NCBI GenBank assembly: GCA_949285555.1
Contig: CASDYG010000003.1
Coordinates: forward strand, 186,001 to 250,000
Reading direction: 5' to 3'
DNA: 64,000 nt
Source: an uncultured Eubacteriales bacterium
GTDB lineage: Bacteria > Bacillota > Clostridia > Peptostreptococcales > Anaerovoracaceae
How positions within the stretch are numbered: the first letter of the stretch is position 1; each line of letters starts with the position of its first letter. The position numbers and the translations under genes were made by a program. Below, piece by piece: positions 35,523 through 43,088 of the stretch. The notes beneath the pieces were generated by a model that saw only the letters and a program-made list of their open reading frames with translations, did no database searches and was not told the DNA's origin.

Positions 35523-36689
35523 ATGAAAGATTCTGTAAGTAGAAGACTTAAGGATATGCCATTTGGTGGGCTTTATGAAATTTTTGGAAAGGCTAGCAAA
35601 CTAGAGAAGTCTGGAAAGAAAATGATTCATATGGAAATAGGTAGACCAGATTTCTTATCACCAGAGCCAGCCATGAATGCAGTGACTGATGCACTTAGGA
35701 ATGGAATGGTACATTATACACCTGTACCTGGCATCATTGAACTAAAAGAAGCTATCTTGGAGAGAGAAGCACGAAGACATAACCTTCATTACAGTGAAGA
35801 TGAGATAGTGATTATGGCAGGTGCATGTGAAGTTTTATCCAGCATTTTCTTTAGTATTTTAGATCCTGGAGATGAACTTATTGTATTAGGACCATACTTT
35901 TCAGCGTATAAGGAACAAGCCATAATCGCTGATTTTAAACTTGTGGAGGTACCACTGAGTGTAGATGACGAATGGCAAATCGATATGCAAAAACTTGAAA
36001 AGCAAGTGACTGCAAAAACGAAAGCAATTTTGGTGAATAATCCAAATAATCCTGGGGGTTACGTACTAGATAGGGCTAATATTAAAAAAATTGCCGATTT
36101 TGCTAAAAAACATAACCTTTTAGTTATATCGGATGACTGTTATGATGAATTTTATTATGATGAAAAGCCCGTTAATATTGCAACTCTACCTGAGATGCGA
36201 GAAAGAACCATTATTGCTAAGTCTGCATCAAAAGCTTATTCTATGACGGGATGGAGAATAGGATATGTCTTAGGTCCAAAAGAAATTCTAAAATATGCTA
36301 ACAAGGTTCATCAAAACTTTTCCACATGTGCTACAGCATTTGCCCAGTGGGGAGCTATAAAGGCATATAAAGAGTGTGATGATTTCATAGATAATATGGT
36401 TAGTACATTTAAGAAGCGGAGAGACTACCTTTATTCCAGGTTATCAGAAATAAAAGAATTTAAACTTATAAAGCCGAAAGGAGCATTTTATATGTTTCCA
36501 AAGCTTATAAATTGTAGCGTGGATGTAGATATAGTTTGCGATAGGCTACTAGATAATGGAGTGGTAACGGTACCGGGCAGATATTTTGGTGAAGGAGGAG
36601 ATGGTTACCTAAGATTAGCTTATTGTAGAGAAATGGAAGAACTAGAATTTGCAGGCGATGTAATAGAAAAGGTTTTTAAGGAGATTTAG
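35523..36689 (+). CDS. PLP-dependent class I/II aminotransferase
   Basis: 388 residues, fold type I. Visible motifs: MEIGRPDFLSPEP near the start, NNPNNPGG, SDDCYDEFYYD and SASKAYSMTGWRIGY with the PLP-binding Lys near residue 237, and the C-terminal PGRYFGEGGDGYLRLAYC with the substrate-carboxylate Arg. The ATG at 35523 is preceded by AAAAGGAGG, although 14 bases is a long spacing; a TTG at 35487 lies in the terminator T-run and is unlikely. The amino acid used is unknown. The TRAP transporter genes downstream suggest it works on the imported compound. Confidence 0.85.
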   Translation: MKDSVSRRLKDMPFGGLYEIFGKASKLEKSGKKMIHMEIGRPDFLSPEPAMNAVTDALRNGMVHYTPVPGIIELKEAILEREARRHNLHYSEDEIVIMAGACEVLSSIFFSILDPGDELIVLGPYFSAYKEQAIIADFKLVEVPLSVDDEWQIDMQKLEKQVTAKTKAILVNNPNNPGGYVLDRANIKKIADFAKKHNLLVISDDCYDEFYYDEKPVNIATLPEMRERTIIAKSASKAYSMTGWRIGYVLGPKEILKYANKVHQNFSTCATAFAQWGAIKAYKECDDFIDNMVSTFKKRRDYLYSRLSEIKEFKLIKPKGAFYMFPKLINCSVDVDIVCDRLLDNGVVTVPGRYFGEGGDGYLRLAYCREMEELEFAGDVIEKVFKEI

Positions 36690-36693
36690 AAAG

Positions 36694-37692
36694 ATGAAAA
36701 AGGTATCTATAATTATTACTATATGTTTATGTATTACATTGGTATTAACAGGATGTGGAGGAAAAAAGGGCGAGAATAGCGGAGTTGAATTAAAACTGGG
36801 GCATGCTATGTCGGAAGGTACTAATGCAACTAAGTTAATTCACGAATTTACACAAAAGGTTGAAGAAGCTACAGATGGAAGAGTTGTTATAAAGGATTAC
36901 CCAAATAGTCAATTAGGTAGTGAAACAGATATGGTTGAACAAATACAGATGGGTACTTTAGATGCAGGAGCTATTATGTGTGGTTCAATGCAGTCTATAG
37001 AACCTAAAATGGCAATTGAAGATTTACCATATATGTGGAAAGATATTAAACATGCTCGTGATGCCTATAATGGAGAATTTGGTAATTACTTAGGTGATCT
37101 TTTAAAAGATAAGGGACTCACAAAAGTCGGCTACATTGAATGGGGATTTAGACAAATTACTAATAATGACAAACCAATCGTTGAGCCAGAAGATTTAAAA
37201 GGTATGAAAATTAGGGTAGCTCAAAATAAATTACGAGTGGATGCTTTTGAGACTGTTGAGGCACTTCCAACTATGTTAGCATTCTCAGAATTATATGGTG
37301 CATTACAGCAGGGTGTTGTCACTGCACAGGAAAATCCACTTTCTAATATAGTGGCTGCCAATTTCAATGAAGTTCAAAAATACTTATCATTAACATCTCA
37401 CTTTTATAATCAAGCAATGATTATCTTTAATAATGATAAGTGGAATCAAATTTCAAAGGAAGATCAAGAGAAAATAATTGAGCTGGCTAAAGATCTATCG
37501 AAAGAAATACAAAAAGCAAATGATAAAGATGAAGAGATGTACATTAATCAATTAAAAGAAAAAGGAATGCAAGTAAATGATAATGTTGACAAGAAGGCAT
37601 TCAGAAAAGCGATGCAGCCCGTATATGACAAGTGGCATGATGTATTTGGTGATGAGTTAATGAAGATATATGAAAAAGCTTCTGGATATTAA
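36694..37692 (+). CDS. dctP: TRAP transporter substrate-binding lipoprotein (DctP family)
   Basis: 332 residues. A lipoprotein signal with lipobox LVLTGC (Cys21) is followed by a DctP fold: LKLGHAMSEGTNATK, VEEATDGRVVIKDYPNSQLG, RQITNNDKPI, GMKIRVAQNK (carboxylate-binding Arg) and GVVTAQENPLSNI. It captures an organic acid outside the membrane and delivers it to DctQ/DctM. The gene starts 4 bases after the aminotransferase stop. Confidence 0.9.
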   Translation: MKKVSIIITICLCITLVLTGCGGKKGENSGVELKLGHAMSEGTNATKLIHEFTQKVEEATDGRVVIKDYPNSQLGSETDMVEQIQMGTLDAGAIMCGSMQSIEPKMAIEDLPYMWKDIKHARDAYNGEFGNYLGDLLKDKGLTKVGYIEWGFRQITNNDKPIVEPEDLKGMKIRVAQNKLRVDAFETVEALPTMLAFSELYGALQQGVVTAQENPLSNIVAANFNEVQKYLSLTSHFYNQAMIIFNNDKWNQISKEDQEKIIELAKDLSKEIQKANDKDEEMYINQLKEKGMQVNDNVDKKAFRKAMQPVYDKWHDVFGDELMKIYEKASGY

Positions 37693-37703
37693 AAGGATTG
37701 CAT

Positions 37704-38183
37704 ATGTATAGGATTAGAAATTATTTAGTGTCAATTTTGAAATATATTGCTGTTATCTGTATTGTAGGATTAACTGTTGTAGTTGCTCTTCAGGTTATAA
37801 CACGCTTACTTGGTATTTCATTTTCAGGAGGAGAAGAACTAGCAAGATTCATGCTCATATGGTTAACTTTTAGTGGTTGTTCAGTTGCATTAGCAGAAAA
37901 AATGCATTTATCAGTTAACTTCTTTGTTAATCTAACACCTGAAAGAATACAACAAATTATTTATTTGTTGGTTAATGTAGTCATTATTTTATTTTATGTT
38001 GTAATAGCATATTTTGGATTTCAACTTTCAATAAAGGCTATTAACACATTGTCACCGTCTTTGCACTGGTCGATGGGAATGGTATATGGAGTATTGCCAG
38101 TGACATCAATTTTTACAATTTATATATTGACTATTGATTTGATTAGAGAATATATTTTAAAAAATAAGGAGGGACATATATGA
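37704..38183 (+). CDS. dctQ: TRAP transporter small membrane subunit (DctQ family)
   Basis: 159 residues with four predicted membrane helices, the standard DctQ topology, and the motif GGEELARFMLIWLTFSG. AAAAGGA precedes the ATG at 37704. The stop overlaps the dctM start (ATGA). Confidence 0.88.
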   Translation: MYRIRNYLVSILKYIAVICIVGLTVVVALQVITRLLGISFSGGEELARFMLIWLTFSGCSVALAEKMHLSVNFFVNLTPERIQQIIYLLVNVVIILFYVVIAYFGFQLSIKAINTLSPSLHWSMGMVYGVLPVTSIFTIYILTIDLIREYILKNKEGHI

Positions 38184-39451
38184 TAGCAGGCATACTAATT
38201 GGTTTTTTTGTATTACTGTTCTTAGGTGTTCCAATAGCCTTTGCAATGGGAGCAGTCACTACTACGATGTTGTCCATTAATGATGTCTCTCTTGAGATGC
38301 TAGTGCAGAGAATGTTTGCAGGGGTAAATTCATTTTCATTGTTAGCATTACCTCTATTTATACTAGCTGGTAATATTATGGGTGAAGGTGGATTAACAAG
38401 GAGACTTTTACGACTAGCTGATTTATTTGTTGGAAAGTTTACCGGTGGTCTTGCTATTACATCAATTACCACATGTGCTTTATTTGGAGCAGTATCAGGA
38501 TCAACAGCAGCTACTACTTTTGCAGTAGGATCTGTTATGGTTCCAGAAATGAAAAAGCAAGGATATCACAAATCCTTTATAGCAAGTATTATTGGACCTT
38601 CTGGAGTTTTGGGATTAATCATACCACCAAGTATAACAATGGTAATACTTGGTATAACTGCAAATATTTCTATAGGAGATTTATTTTTAGCAGGATTTAT
38701 TCCAGGAATTATACTTACAATTATGCTTTGCATATATGCTGGTTATATATCGCGTAAAAAGTCTTTTGGTGTAAAAAGAGAATTAAACATAAGTAAAGCA
38801 GAAAAAAGTAAAATTGTTAAAGACGGATTTTTACCATTAATGACACCTGTTATCATACTAGGTGGCATATTCAGTGGTCTCATGACGTCTACAGAAGCCG
38901 CAGTTATTGCAGTTTTATACGGATTAATACTGTCTATAATCTATAAAGAATTAACCTTTAAAAAATTATATAAAATATTAGTTGATACAGCAAATACATC
39001 TGCAATTATACTTATTGTTATAGCAGTGTGTAATGCTTTTGCATGGTTATTAACTATAGCAGGTATACCTGAACTTATAAGTAAATTCTTTTTAAATTAT
39101 GCTAATACACCTGTAGAGTTCCTTCTAATAGTATCTGGCATATTATTAGTATTAGGGTCGTTAACAGAAGTAACTTCGTTGATTATCCTTTTGGCACCAA
39201 TTTTTATGCCAATCGCAATGCAATATGATATTAATCCTATTCATTTCGGCATGGTTTTGATAATGAATTTTGCTTTGGCAAATATTACACCTCCAGTAGG
39301 ATTATCTACTATATGTGGATGTAGTATAACTGATAAGAATATGGGGATTGAAGATACACTTCCATATATTTTACATATAATGGGAATCGTTGCAATTGCA
39401 GTGTTACTAATTATTTTTGTACCAGAAATATCAACTATTTTAGTTAAGTAG
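38180..39451 (+). CDS. dctM: TRAP transporter large membrane subunit (DctM family)
   Basis: 423 residues, about eleven or twelve hydrophobic segments. Conserved DctM stretches are FAGVNSFSLLALPLFILAGN, GAVSGSTAATTFAVG, GPSGVLGLIIPPSI and NFALANITPPVGLS. It is the Na+-driven permease of the TRAP system. It is coupled to dctQ by a 4-base overlap. Confidence 0.93.
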   Translation: MIAGILIGFFVLLFLGVPIAFAMGAVTTTMLSINDVSLEMLVQRMFAGVNSFSLLALPLFILAGNIMGEGGLTRRLLRLADLFVGKFTGGLAITSITTCALFGAVSGSTAATTFAVGSVMVPEMKKQGYHKSFIASIIGPSGVLGLIIPPSITMVILGITANISIGDLFLAGFIPGIILTIMLCIYAGYISRKKSFGVKRELNISKAEKSKIVKDGFLPLMTPVIILGGIFSGLMTSTEAAVIAVLYGLILSIIYKELTFKKLYKILVDTANTSAIILIVIAVCNAFAWLLTIAGIPELISKFFLNYANTPVEFLLIVSGILLVLGSLTEVTSLIILLAPIFMPIAMQYDINPIHFGMVLIMNFALANITPPVGLSTICGCSITDKNMGIEDTLPYILHIMGIVAIAVLLIIFVPEISTILVK

Positions 39452-39457
39452 GGGAAA

Positions 39458-39793
39458 ATGGCAATATACAGTATAGATGAATTAAAAAGTGATAATGTAA
39501 GAGGTGGCAAAGGTAAAGCCAATATATTTAACTTAATAAAAGACTACCAAGTGGATATAACATATGTTGGGGTAGTTGAGTTAGAGCCTTTAGCTACAAT
39601 TGCTGAACACACACACTTAGATGATAGAGAGTTATATTTCGTAATAGAAGGTGAAGGTGTTTTTATTGAAAATGGAGAAAAAAACTATATAAAACGTGGA
39701 TATTATGGTGCTATAAATAGAGGTGATAGTCATGGTATAGAAAACACTTCAAAAACAGAGAAATTAAAAATAGTAGCAATAGTTATAAAATAG
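39458..39793 (+). CDS. Small cupin-domain protein
   Basis: 111 residues. A cupin barrel with HTHLDDRELYFVIEGEG (metal-binding HxH...E pattern) and a later H in RGDSHGIEN. It starts 6 bases after dctM and is in the same operon. Such small cupins often act as sensors or isomerases, or bind the metabolite being handled; the role here is unknown. Confidence 0.78.
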   Translation: MAIYSIDELKSDNVRGGKGKANIFNLIKDYQVDITYVGVVELEPLATIAEHTHLDDRELYFVIEGEGVFIENGEKNYIKRGYYGAINRGDSHGIENTSKTEKLKIVAIVIK

Positions 39794-39821
39794 ATATATA
39801 ACTCTAGAAATGGATCAAAAG

Positions 39822-39850
39822 AGAAAAAAGAGGGTAAGCCCTCTTTTTTC
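39822..39850 (+). terminator. Terminator of the aminotransferase-TRAP-cupin operon
   Basis: AAAAAAGAGGG-TAAG-CCCTCTTTTTT stem-loop ending in a T-run; the A-rich 5' side makes it possible in both directions. Confidence 0.85.
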
Positions 39851-39861
39851 TTGATTTTAAA

Positions 39862-39888
39862 AATAAAAAAACCTGCACCAGTGCAGGT
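39862..39888 (-). terminator. Minus-strand terminator with no gene upstream of it
   Basis: ACCTGCAC-CA-GTGCAGGT hairpin with an A-run on the left of the + strand, so on the minus strand it is a stem followed by seven T. The only minus-strand candidate transcript to its right within 2 kb is through the CRISPR remnant. Confidence 0.65.
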
Positions 39889-39931
39889 CGCCATAATAAA
39901 ATAGCTGATTAAACGATGTCGATAAATCTTT

Positions 39932-40033
39932 ATCTGAACTTAGTGTAGTTTCTTAGGGTAATCAGACTCGCACGCTCATATTCTTCAGCACTACTAAGTC
40001 TGAGATTAGTGTAGTTTCTTAGAATAATCAGAC
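39932..40033. CRISPR. Two-repeat CRISPR remnant (36-nt repeats, 30-nt spacer)
   Basis: Two 36-base repeats, 39932-39967 and 39998-40033, differ at five positions: the first base, bases 7-8 and two bases in the right half. They are separated by exactly 30 bases (39968-39997). The second copy starts GTCTGAGATTAGTG and ends AATCAGAC, with the inverted ends typical of a type II repeat; 36/30 is the usual type II geometry, and from memory the pattern resembles GTTTGAGAG-type repeats. The first copy is the more divergent. No cas genes or tracrRNA are seen in the window. An alternative is a chance two-copy repeat. Confidence 0.65.
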
Positions 40034-40085
40034 TAACGCCCCTGATATTCCATCGTAAGTCTTGGTAATGAATTGTTGCTCAATT

Positions 40086-40141
40086 TTGACCTATAAATAT
40101 AAGTAGCATAATATTGAATACACTCAATTTTAAGGTATAAT
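40086..40141 (+). promoter_or_regulatory. Tandem promoters of the DUF1016 nuclease gene
   Basis: P1: TTGACC, 17 bases, TAATAT (40086-40114). P2: TTGAAT, 16 bases, TATAAT (40114-40141). The P1 -10 and P2 -35 share one base. Transcription from either leads to AAAGAGGTG at 40161-40169 and the ATG at 40178. Confidence 0.65.
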
Positions 40142-40177
40142 AATTAAAGTAGTAGTAGATAAAGAGGTGTTAGCTAC

Positions 40178-41203
40178 ATGAATAGCGAAATAGATAAAAT
40201 TCATAAAGATGTTTATAGCAGCATCAAAGAATTGATGGATAATGCAAGAAATAGTGTTGCAAGAGAAGTTAATAATACTCTCATTCAAACTTACTGGGAA
40301 ATAGGTAGAATTATTGTAGAAGATGAGCAAGGTCATTCAGATAGAGCTGGGTATGGGAAAACTTTACTGAAAGATTTGTCTAAAATGCTGACTAAAGAAT
40401 TTGGGCGTGGATTTTCGGTTTCGAATCTACAGTTTATGAGAAGATTTTATCAAGAATATGAAATTCAACAGACACTGTCTGTTAAATTGAGTTGGTCGCA
40501 TTATTGTGAGTTATTGTCTATTGATAATAAAAATAAGCGTAGTTTTTATGAAAAAGAAACTATCAATGCAAATTGGTCTGTAAGAGAGCTAAAGAGACAA
40601 ATAAAAACATCACTTTTTGAAAGACTGTTACTTTCATCAGGAGATGAAAATAAAGAAAAGGTATTAGAGTTAGCTTTAAAGGGAAATGAAATAAATAAGG
40701 AAAGTGATGTTGTAAAAGACCCTTATGTATTTGAATTTTTAGGAATACCAGACGAAAAGCCAATTATGGAAAGTGATTTAGAAAAAGCACTTGTAACTCA
40801 TATAGAAAAATTCTTGCTTGAACTTGGCAAGGGCTTTATGTATGTTGGTTCACAGCAAAGAGTAACGCTTGGAAATACCCATTATTATGTTGATATGGTA
40901 TTTTACAACAAGATACTTAGAAGCTATGTTTTGATCGAACTTAAAACAGGAAAGTTAATGCCCGAAGCAGTAGGACAACTTAATATGTATCTTAACTACT
41001 ATAAAGCTGAAGTTAACGACGAAATGGATAATGAGCCTATTGGAATTATCCTTTGTACCGATAAGGACAGTATACAGGCAGAATATGCACTTGGAAGTTT
41101 GTCAAATAAGATATTTGCTTCTAAGTACACTTTATATATTCCTGATAGAGAACAATTAGAAGAACAAGTTGAGAGAGTTTTAATGAATTATAGGGAAAAA
41201 TAA
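40178..41203 (+). CDS. DUF1016 / YhcG-family PD-(D/E)XK nuclease
   Basis: 341 residues. The N-terminal DUF1016_N domain has EVNNTLIQTYWEIGRIIVE and FSVSNLQFMRRFYQ. The C-terminal nuclease core has HYYVDMVFYN and VLIELKTGKLMPEAVGQL, the D...ExK catalytic pattern. AAAGAGGTG precedes the ATG. The family is found in mobile regions and is often linked to restriction-like or defence functions; the target is unknown. It is intact in a stretch with several broken mobile fragments. A hairpin terminator follows. Confidence 0.85.
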   Translation: MNSEIDKIHKDVYSSIKELMDNARNSVAREVNNTLIQTYWEIGRIIVEDEQGHSDRAGYGKTLLKDLSKMLTKEFGRGFSVSNLQFMRRFYQEYEIQQTLSVKLSWSHYCELLSIDNKNKRSFYEKETINANWSVRELKRQIKTSLFERLLLSSGDENKEKVLELALKGNEINKESDVVKDPYVFEFLGIPDEKPIMESDLEKALVTHIEKFLLELGKGFMYVGSQQRVTLGNTHYYVDMVFYNKILRSYVLIELKTGKLMPEAVGQLNMYLNYYKAEVNDEMDNEPIGIILCTDKDSIQAEYALGSLSNKIFASKYTLYIPDREQLEEQVERVLMNYREK

Positions 41204-41269
41204 AGTTAATTGAAAATTGTATAACGCCCGTCGCGTAATTATATAAAATAAAATAATTTATGAATGATT

Positions 41270-41304
41270 AGAGAAGTGGAGAAATAATCTACCTCTCTTT
41301 TTTA
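41270..41304 (+). terminator. Likely terminator after the nuclease gene
   Basis: Imperfect AGAGAAGTGGAGA / TCTACCTCTCT pairing with an AATAA loop, followed by TTTTTTATT. Confidence 0.6.
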
Positions 41305-41320
41305 TTGCAAGGAGAAGAAC

Positions 41321-41413
41321 ATGAGCGATAACAAAAAGTATTATTATCTTAAGCTAAAGGAAGATTTCTTTACAAATAAAAAATTTAATAATATGGCTAC
41401 CTATAAAAGTTAA
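41321..41413 (+). pseudogene. N-terminal stub of a phage replisome organiser protein
   Basis: A 30-codon frame begins MSDNKKYYYLKLKEDFFTNK, with AAGGAG before the ATG, then stops. This start is characteristic of the phage replisome organiser N-terminal domain (DnaD-like initiators of prophages), where the protein goes on for some 250-300 residues. Everything after the first 20 or so residues is missing. I take it as a prophage scar, not an active gene. Confidence 0.6.
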
Positions 41414-41506
41414 AATAAGATTATCATAATTGTTGCAGATAAATGGTTACACTTTGCATCAATTAAGGTAATCTTTTTGATATAATTCTTTCTTGTAAAG
41501 TAGTGA

Positions 41507-41800
41507 ATTATATCGAATACAGCAGTTACTAAAATAAGTAATTTAGATCAGGCTCTTATGCTAAGCAGGGCCTATAAGGAAGAAGAAATTAAATTGCATG
41601 TTTCTAAACTCGCAAGAGAATTAAACTATAGCCGTAAAACACTAAGCAGAAGGCTAAACGGTATTGCACCTAAAAAAACAAGAAACAGAAAAAGATCTTT
41701 AGATGATTTCAATGATCTTATATGCAAATATTTGTATGATGAACAGAGAAATTTTACAAAAAAGACTTGGCATTTGCAAACAAAACATAATATTACATGA
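41507..41800 (+). mobile_element. Broken IS21-like transposase N-terminal fragment
   Basis: A frame is open from 41507, with an ATG at 41558. It encodes ISNLDQALMLSRAYKEEE, then VSKLARELNYSRKTLSRRL (a helix-turn-helix) and RSLDDFNDLICKYLYDEQ, as at the start of IS21-type transposases. It ends after about 80 residues, before any DDE core, and has no good ribosome site. Family membership is a judgement from the helix-turn-helix and spacing. A generic DNA-binding fragment is the alternative. Confidence 0.5.
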
Positions 41801-41870
41801 CCTTATTTTATCCAAATAGTTTTCACTTTACACAATCCTAACATCCCGCTCATAGAAAATAAACTAAATA

Positions 41871-41906
41871 AAAACCGGCCTTCACACAATAGCAAAGGCC
41901 GGTTTT
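41871..41906. terminator. Bidirectional terminator
   Basis: AAAACCGGCCTT / AAAGGCCGGTTTT stem with about a 10-base loop. A-rich on one side and T-rich on the other, so it can end the minus-strand HD gene and any rightward transcript from the stub region. Confidence 0.85.
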
Positions 41907-42032
41907 AGGTATCCAATATTTTTAGAAGAGTATGTAAAATTCCTTCTGTAAATAGAAGGGCTTCGATGATAATTTTAAGCACTATTCAGTCATCTGCAAT
42001 TAAGCTGTTGTATATTTAATAGCAATAATTTC

Positions 42033-42623
42033 CTACGCTGCCTGTATCTCCTCGACTAATGCCTTGATATTATCTTCCTCATCCTGCATCGCTTTTAGAG
42101 TCAACTCCATAAGGTCAGGAAGCTCGATTCCAAGCATCTCTGCACCCTTTGAAATGACTTCTCTGTCACAGCCAGCAGCAAACCTTTTATCCTTGAATTT
42201 CTTTTTTAGGGATTTAAGATCCATATCTCTACAGCTATGGCTTGGACGAAGAATTACTGCAGCACCTACTATGCCTGTAAGCTCATCACATGCATATAGG
42301 AGCTTTTCCATCTCATGCTTAGGCTCTATGTCAACACACATACCATAACCATGACTACAGATAGAATGCTCCAGTTCAGGGTAGTTTCCGGCTTCATTTA
42401 ACAATTCACAGACTTTTGTGCAGTGCTTTTCGGGCCACATTTCAAAGTCAAGATCGTGGAGAAGACCTGCTGTAAACCAAAAATCAGCTTCATTTTCGTA
42501 GCCCTTTTTTATTGCAAGATTTTTCATTACTGAGCCCACAGTGGCAGCATGAAGTATGTGGAAATCTTCCTTGTTGTATTTTTTCAATAGTTTAAAGGCT
42601 TCCTGCCTACCTGGAAAATTCAT
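42033..42623 (-). CDS. HD-domain hydrolase
   Basis: 196 residues, cytoplasmic. HD signature: H at HAATVG, HD in AGLLHDLDFE, and a downstream H in HSICSHGYGM, with a later Asp in YACDELTG. This is the metal-binding set of HDIG-type phosphohydrolases. The substrate is unknown. AGG precedes the ATG on the minus strand. It is divergent from the padR gene. Confidence 0.8.
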   Translation of the reverse strand: MNFPGRQEAFKLLKKYNKEDFHILHAATVGSVMKNLAIKKGYENEADFWFTAGLLHDLDFEMWPEKHCTKVCELLNEAGNYPELEHSICSHGYGMCVDIEPKHEMEKLLYACDELTGIVGAAVILRPSHSCRDMDLKSLKKKFKDKRFAAGCDREVISKGAEMLGIELPDLMELTLKAMQDEEDNIKALVEEIQAA

Positions 42624-42700
42624 TTAGTATACCTCCATTTTGTCATTACCTATATTTATTTTACAAAATTTTCAAAAAAAAAGAAAAATTTATTATTTAG

Positions 42701-42733
42701 TACCTTGCATTATATAATACCTTATGTTATTAT
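42701..42733 (+). promoter_or_regulatory. padR promoter with 17-bp direct repeats
   Basis: TTGCAT (42705-42710), 17 bases, TATTAT (42728-42733). TACCTT occurs at 42701 and 42718, one per 17 bp, framing the promoter spacer. A repressor binding here would block the promoter; PadR itself is the obvious candidate, but this is inference. Confidence 0.55.
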
Positions 42734-42755
42734 GTATATAAGAAAGGAGGGTACC

Positions 42756-43088
42756 GTGAACACTCAATTCAAAAAAGGAGTATTAGAGGTATTAGTCCTA
42801 TCTTTACTGGATGAAGGAGACAAATATGGTTTTGAGCTGGTAGAGGAGATATCAAAATCCATTGATATTTCAGAGGGGACTATATATCCGTTGCTGAGAA
42901 AATTATATAATTCAGCCATGGTTGAAACTTATTTGCAGGAGTCGTCAAGTGGACCGCCAAGAAAATACTATAAGTTAACTGAGCTTGGCAGAAAGATGCT
43001 CAGGATTCAACTGAAGGAATGGAAGGAATTTACCGATCAGGTGAACAAAATTTTAGGAGGAGTTTATGAAAAAGAAGGAATTTCTTGA
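42756..43088 (+). CDS. PadR-family transcriptional regulator
   Basis: 110 residues from GTG 42756, chosen because AAAGGAGGG is 6 bases before it. The winged helix is seen in KKGVLEVLVLSLLDEGDKYGFELVEEI, TIYPLLRKL and PRKYYKLTELGRKML (shown in key parts), ending in a short C-terminal helix. PadR proteins are repressors of adjacent envelope or transport genes. The DUF1700 gene starts inside its 3' end (23-base overlap), a common PadR-DUF1700 arrangement. Confidence 0.9.
   Translation: MNTQFKKGVLEVLVLSLLDEGDKYGFELVEEISKSIDISEGTIYPLLRKLYNSAMVETYLQESSSGPPRKYYKLTELGRKMLRIQLKEWKEFTDQVNKILGGVYEKEGIS

Noticed and set aside
40059..40094. Possible third CRISPR repeat starting GTCTTGG
   Set aside because: It matches only about 40% of the repeat and gives a 25-base spacer; treated as chance.
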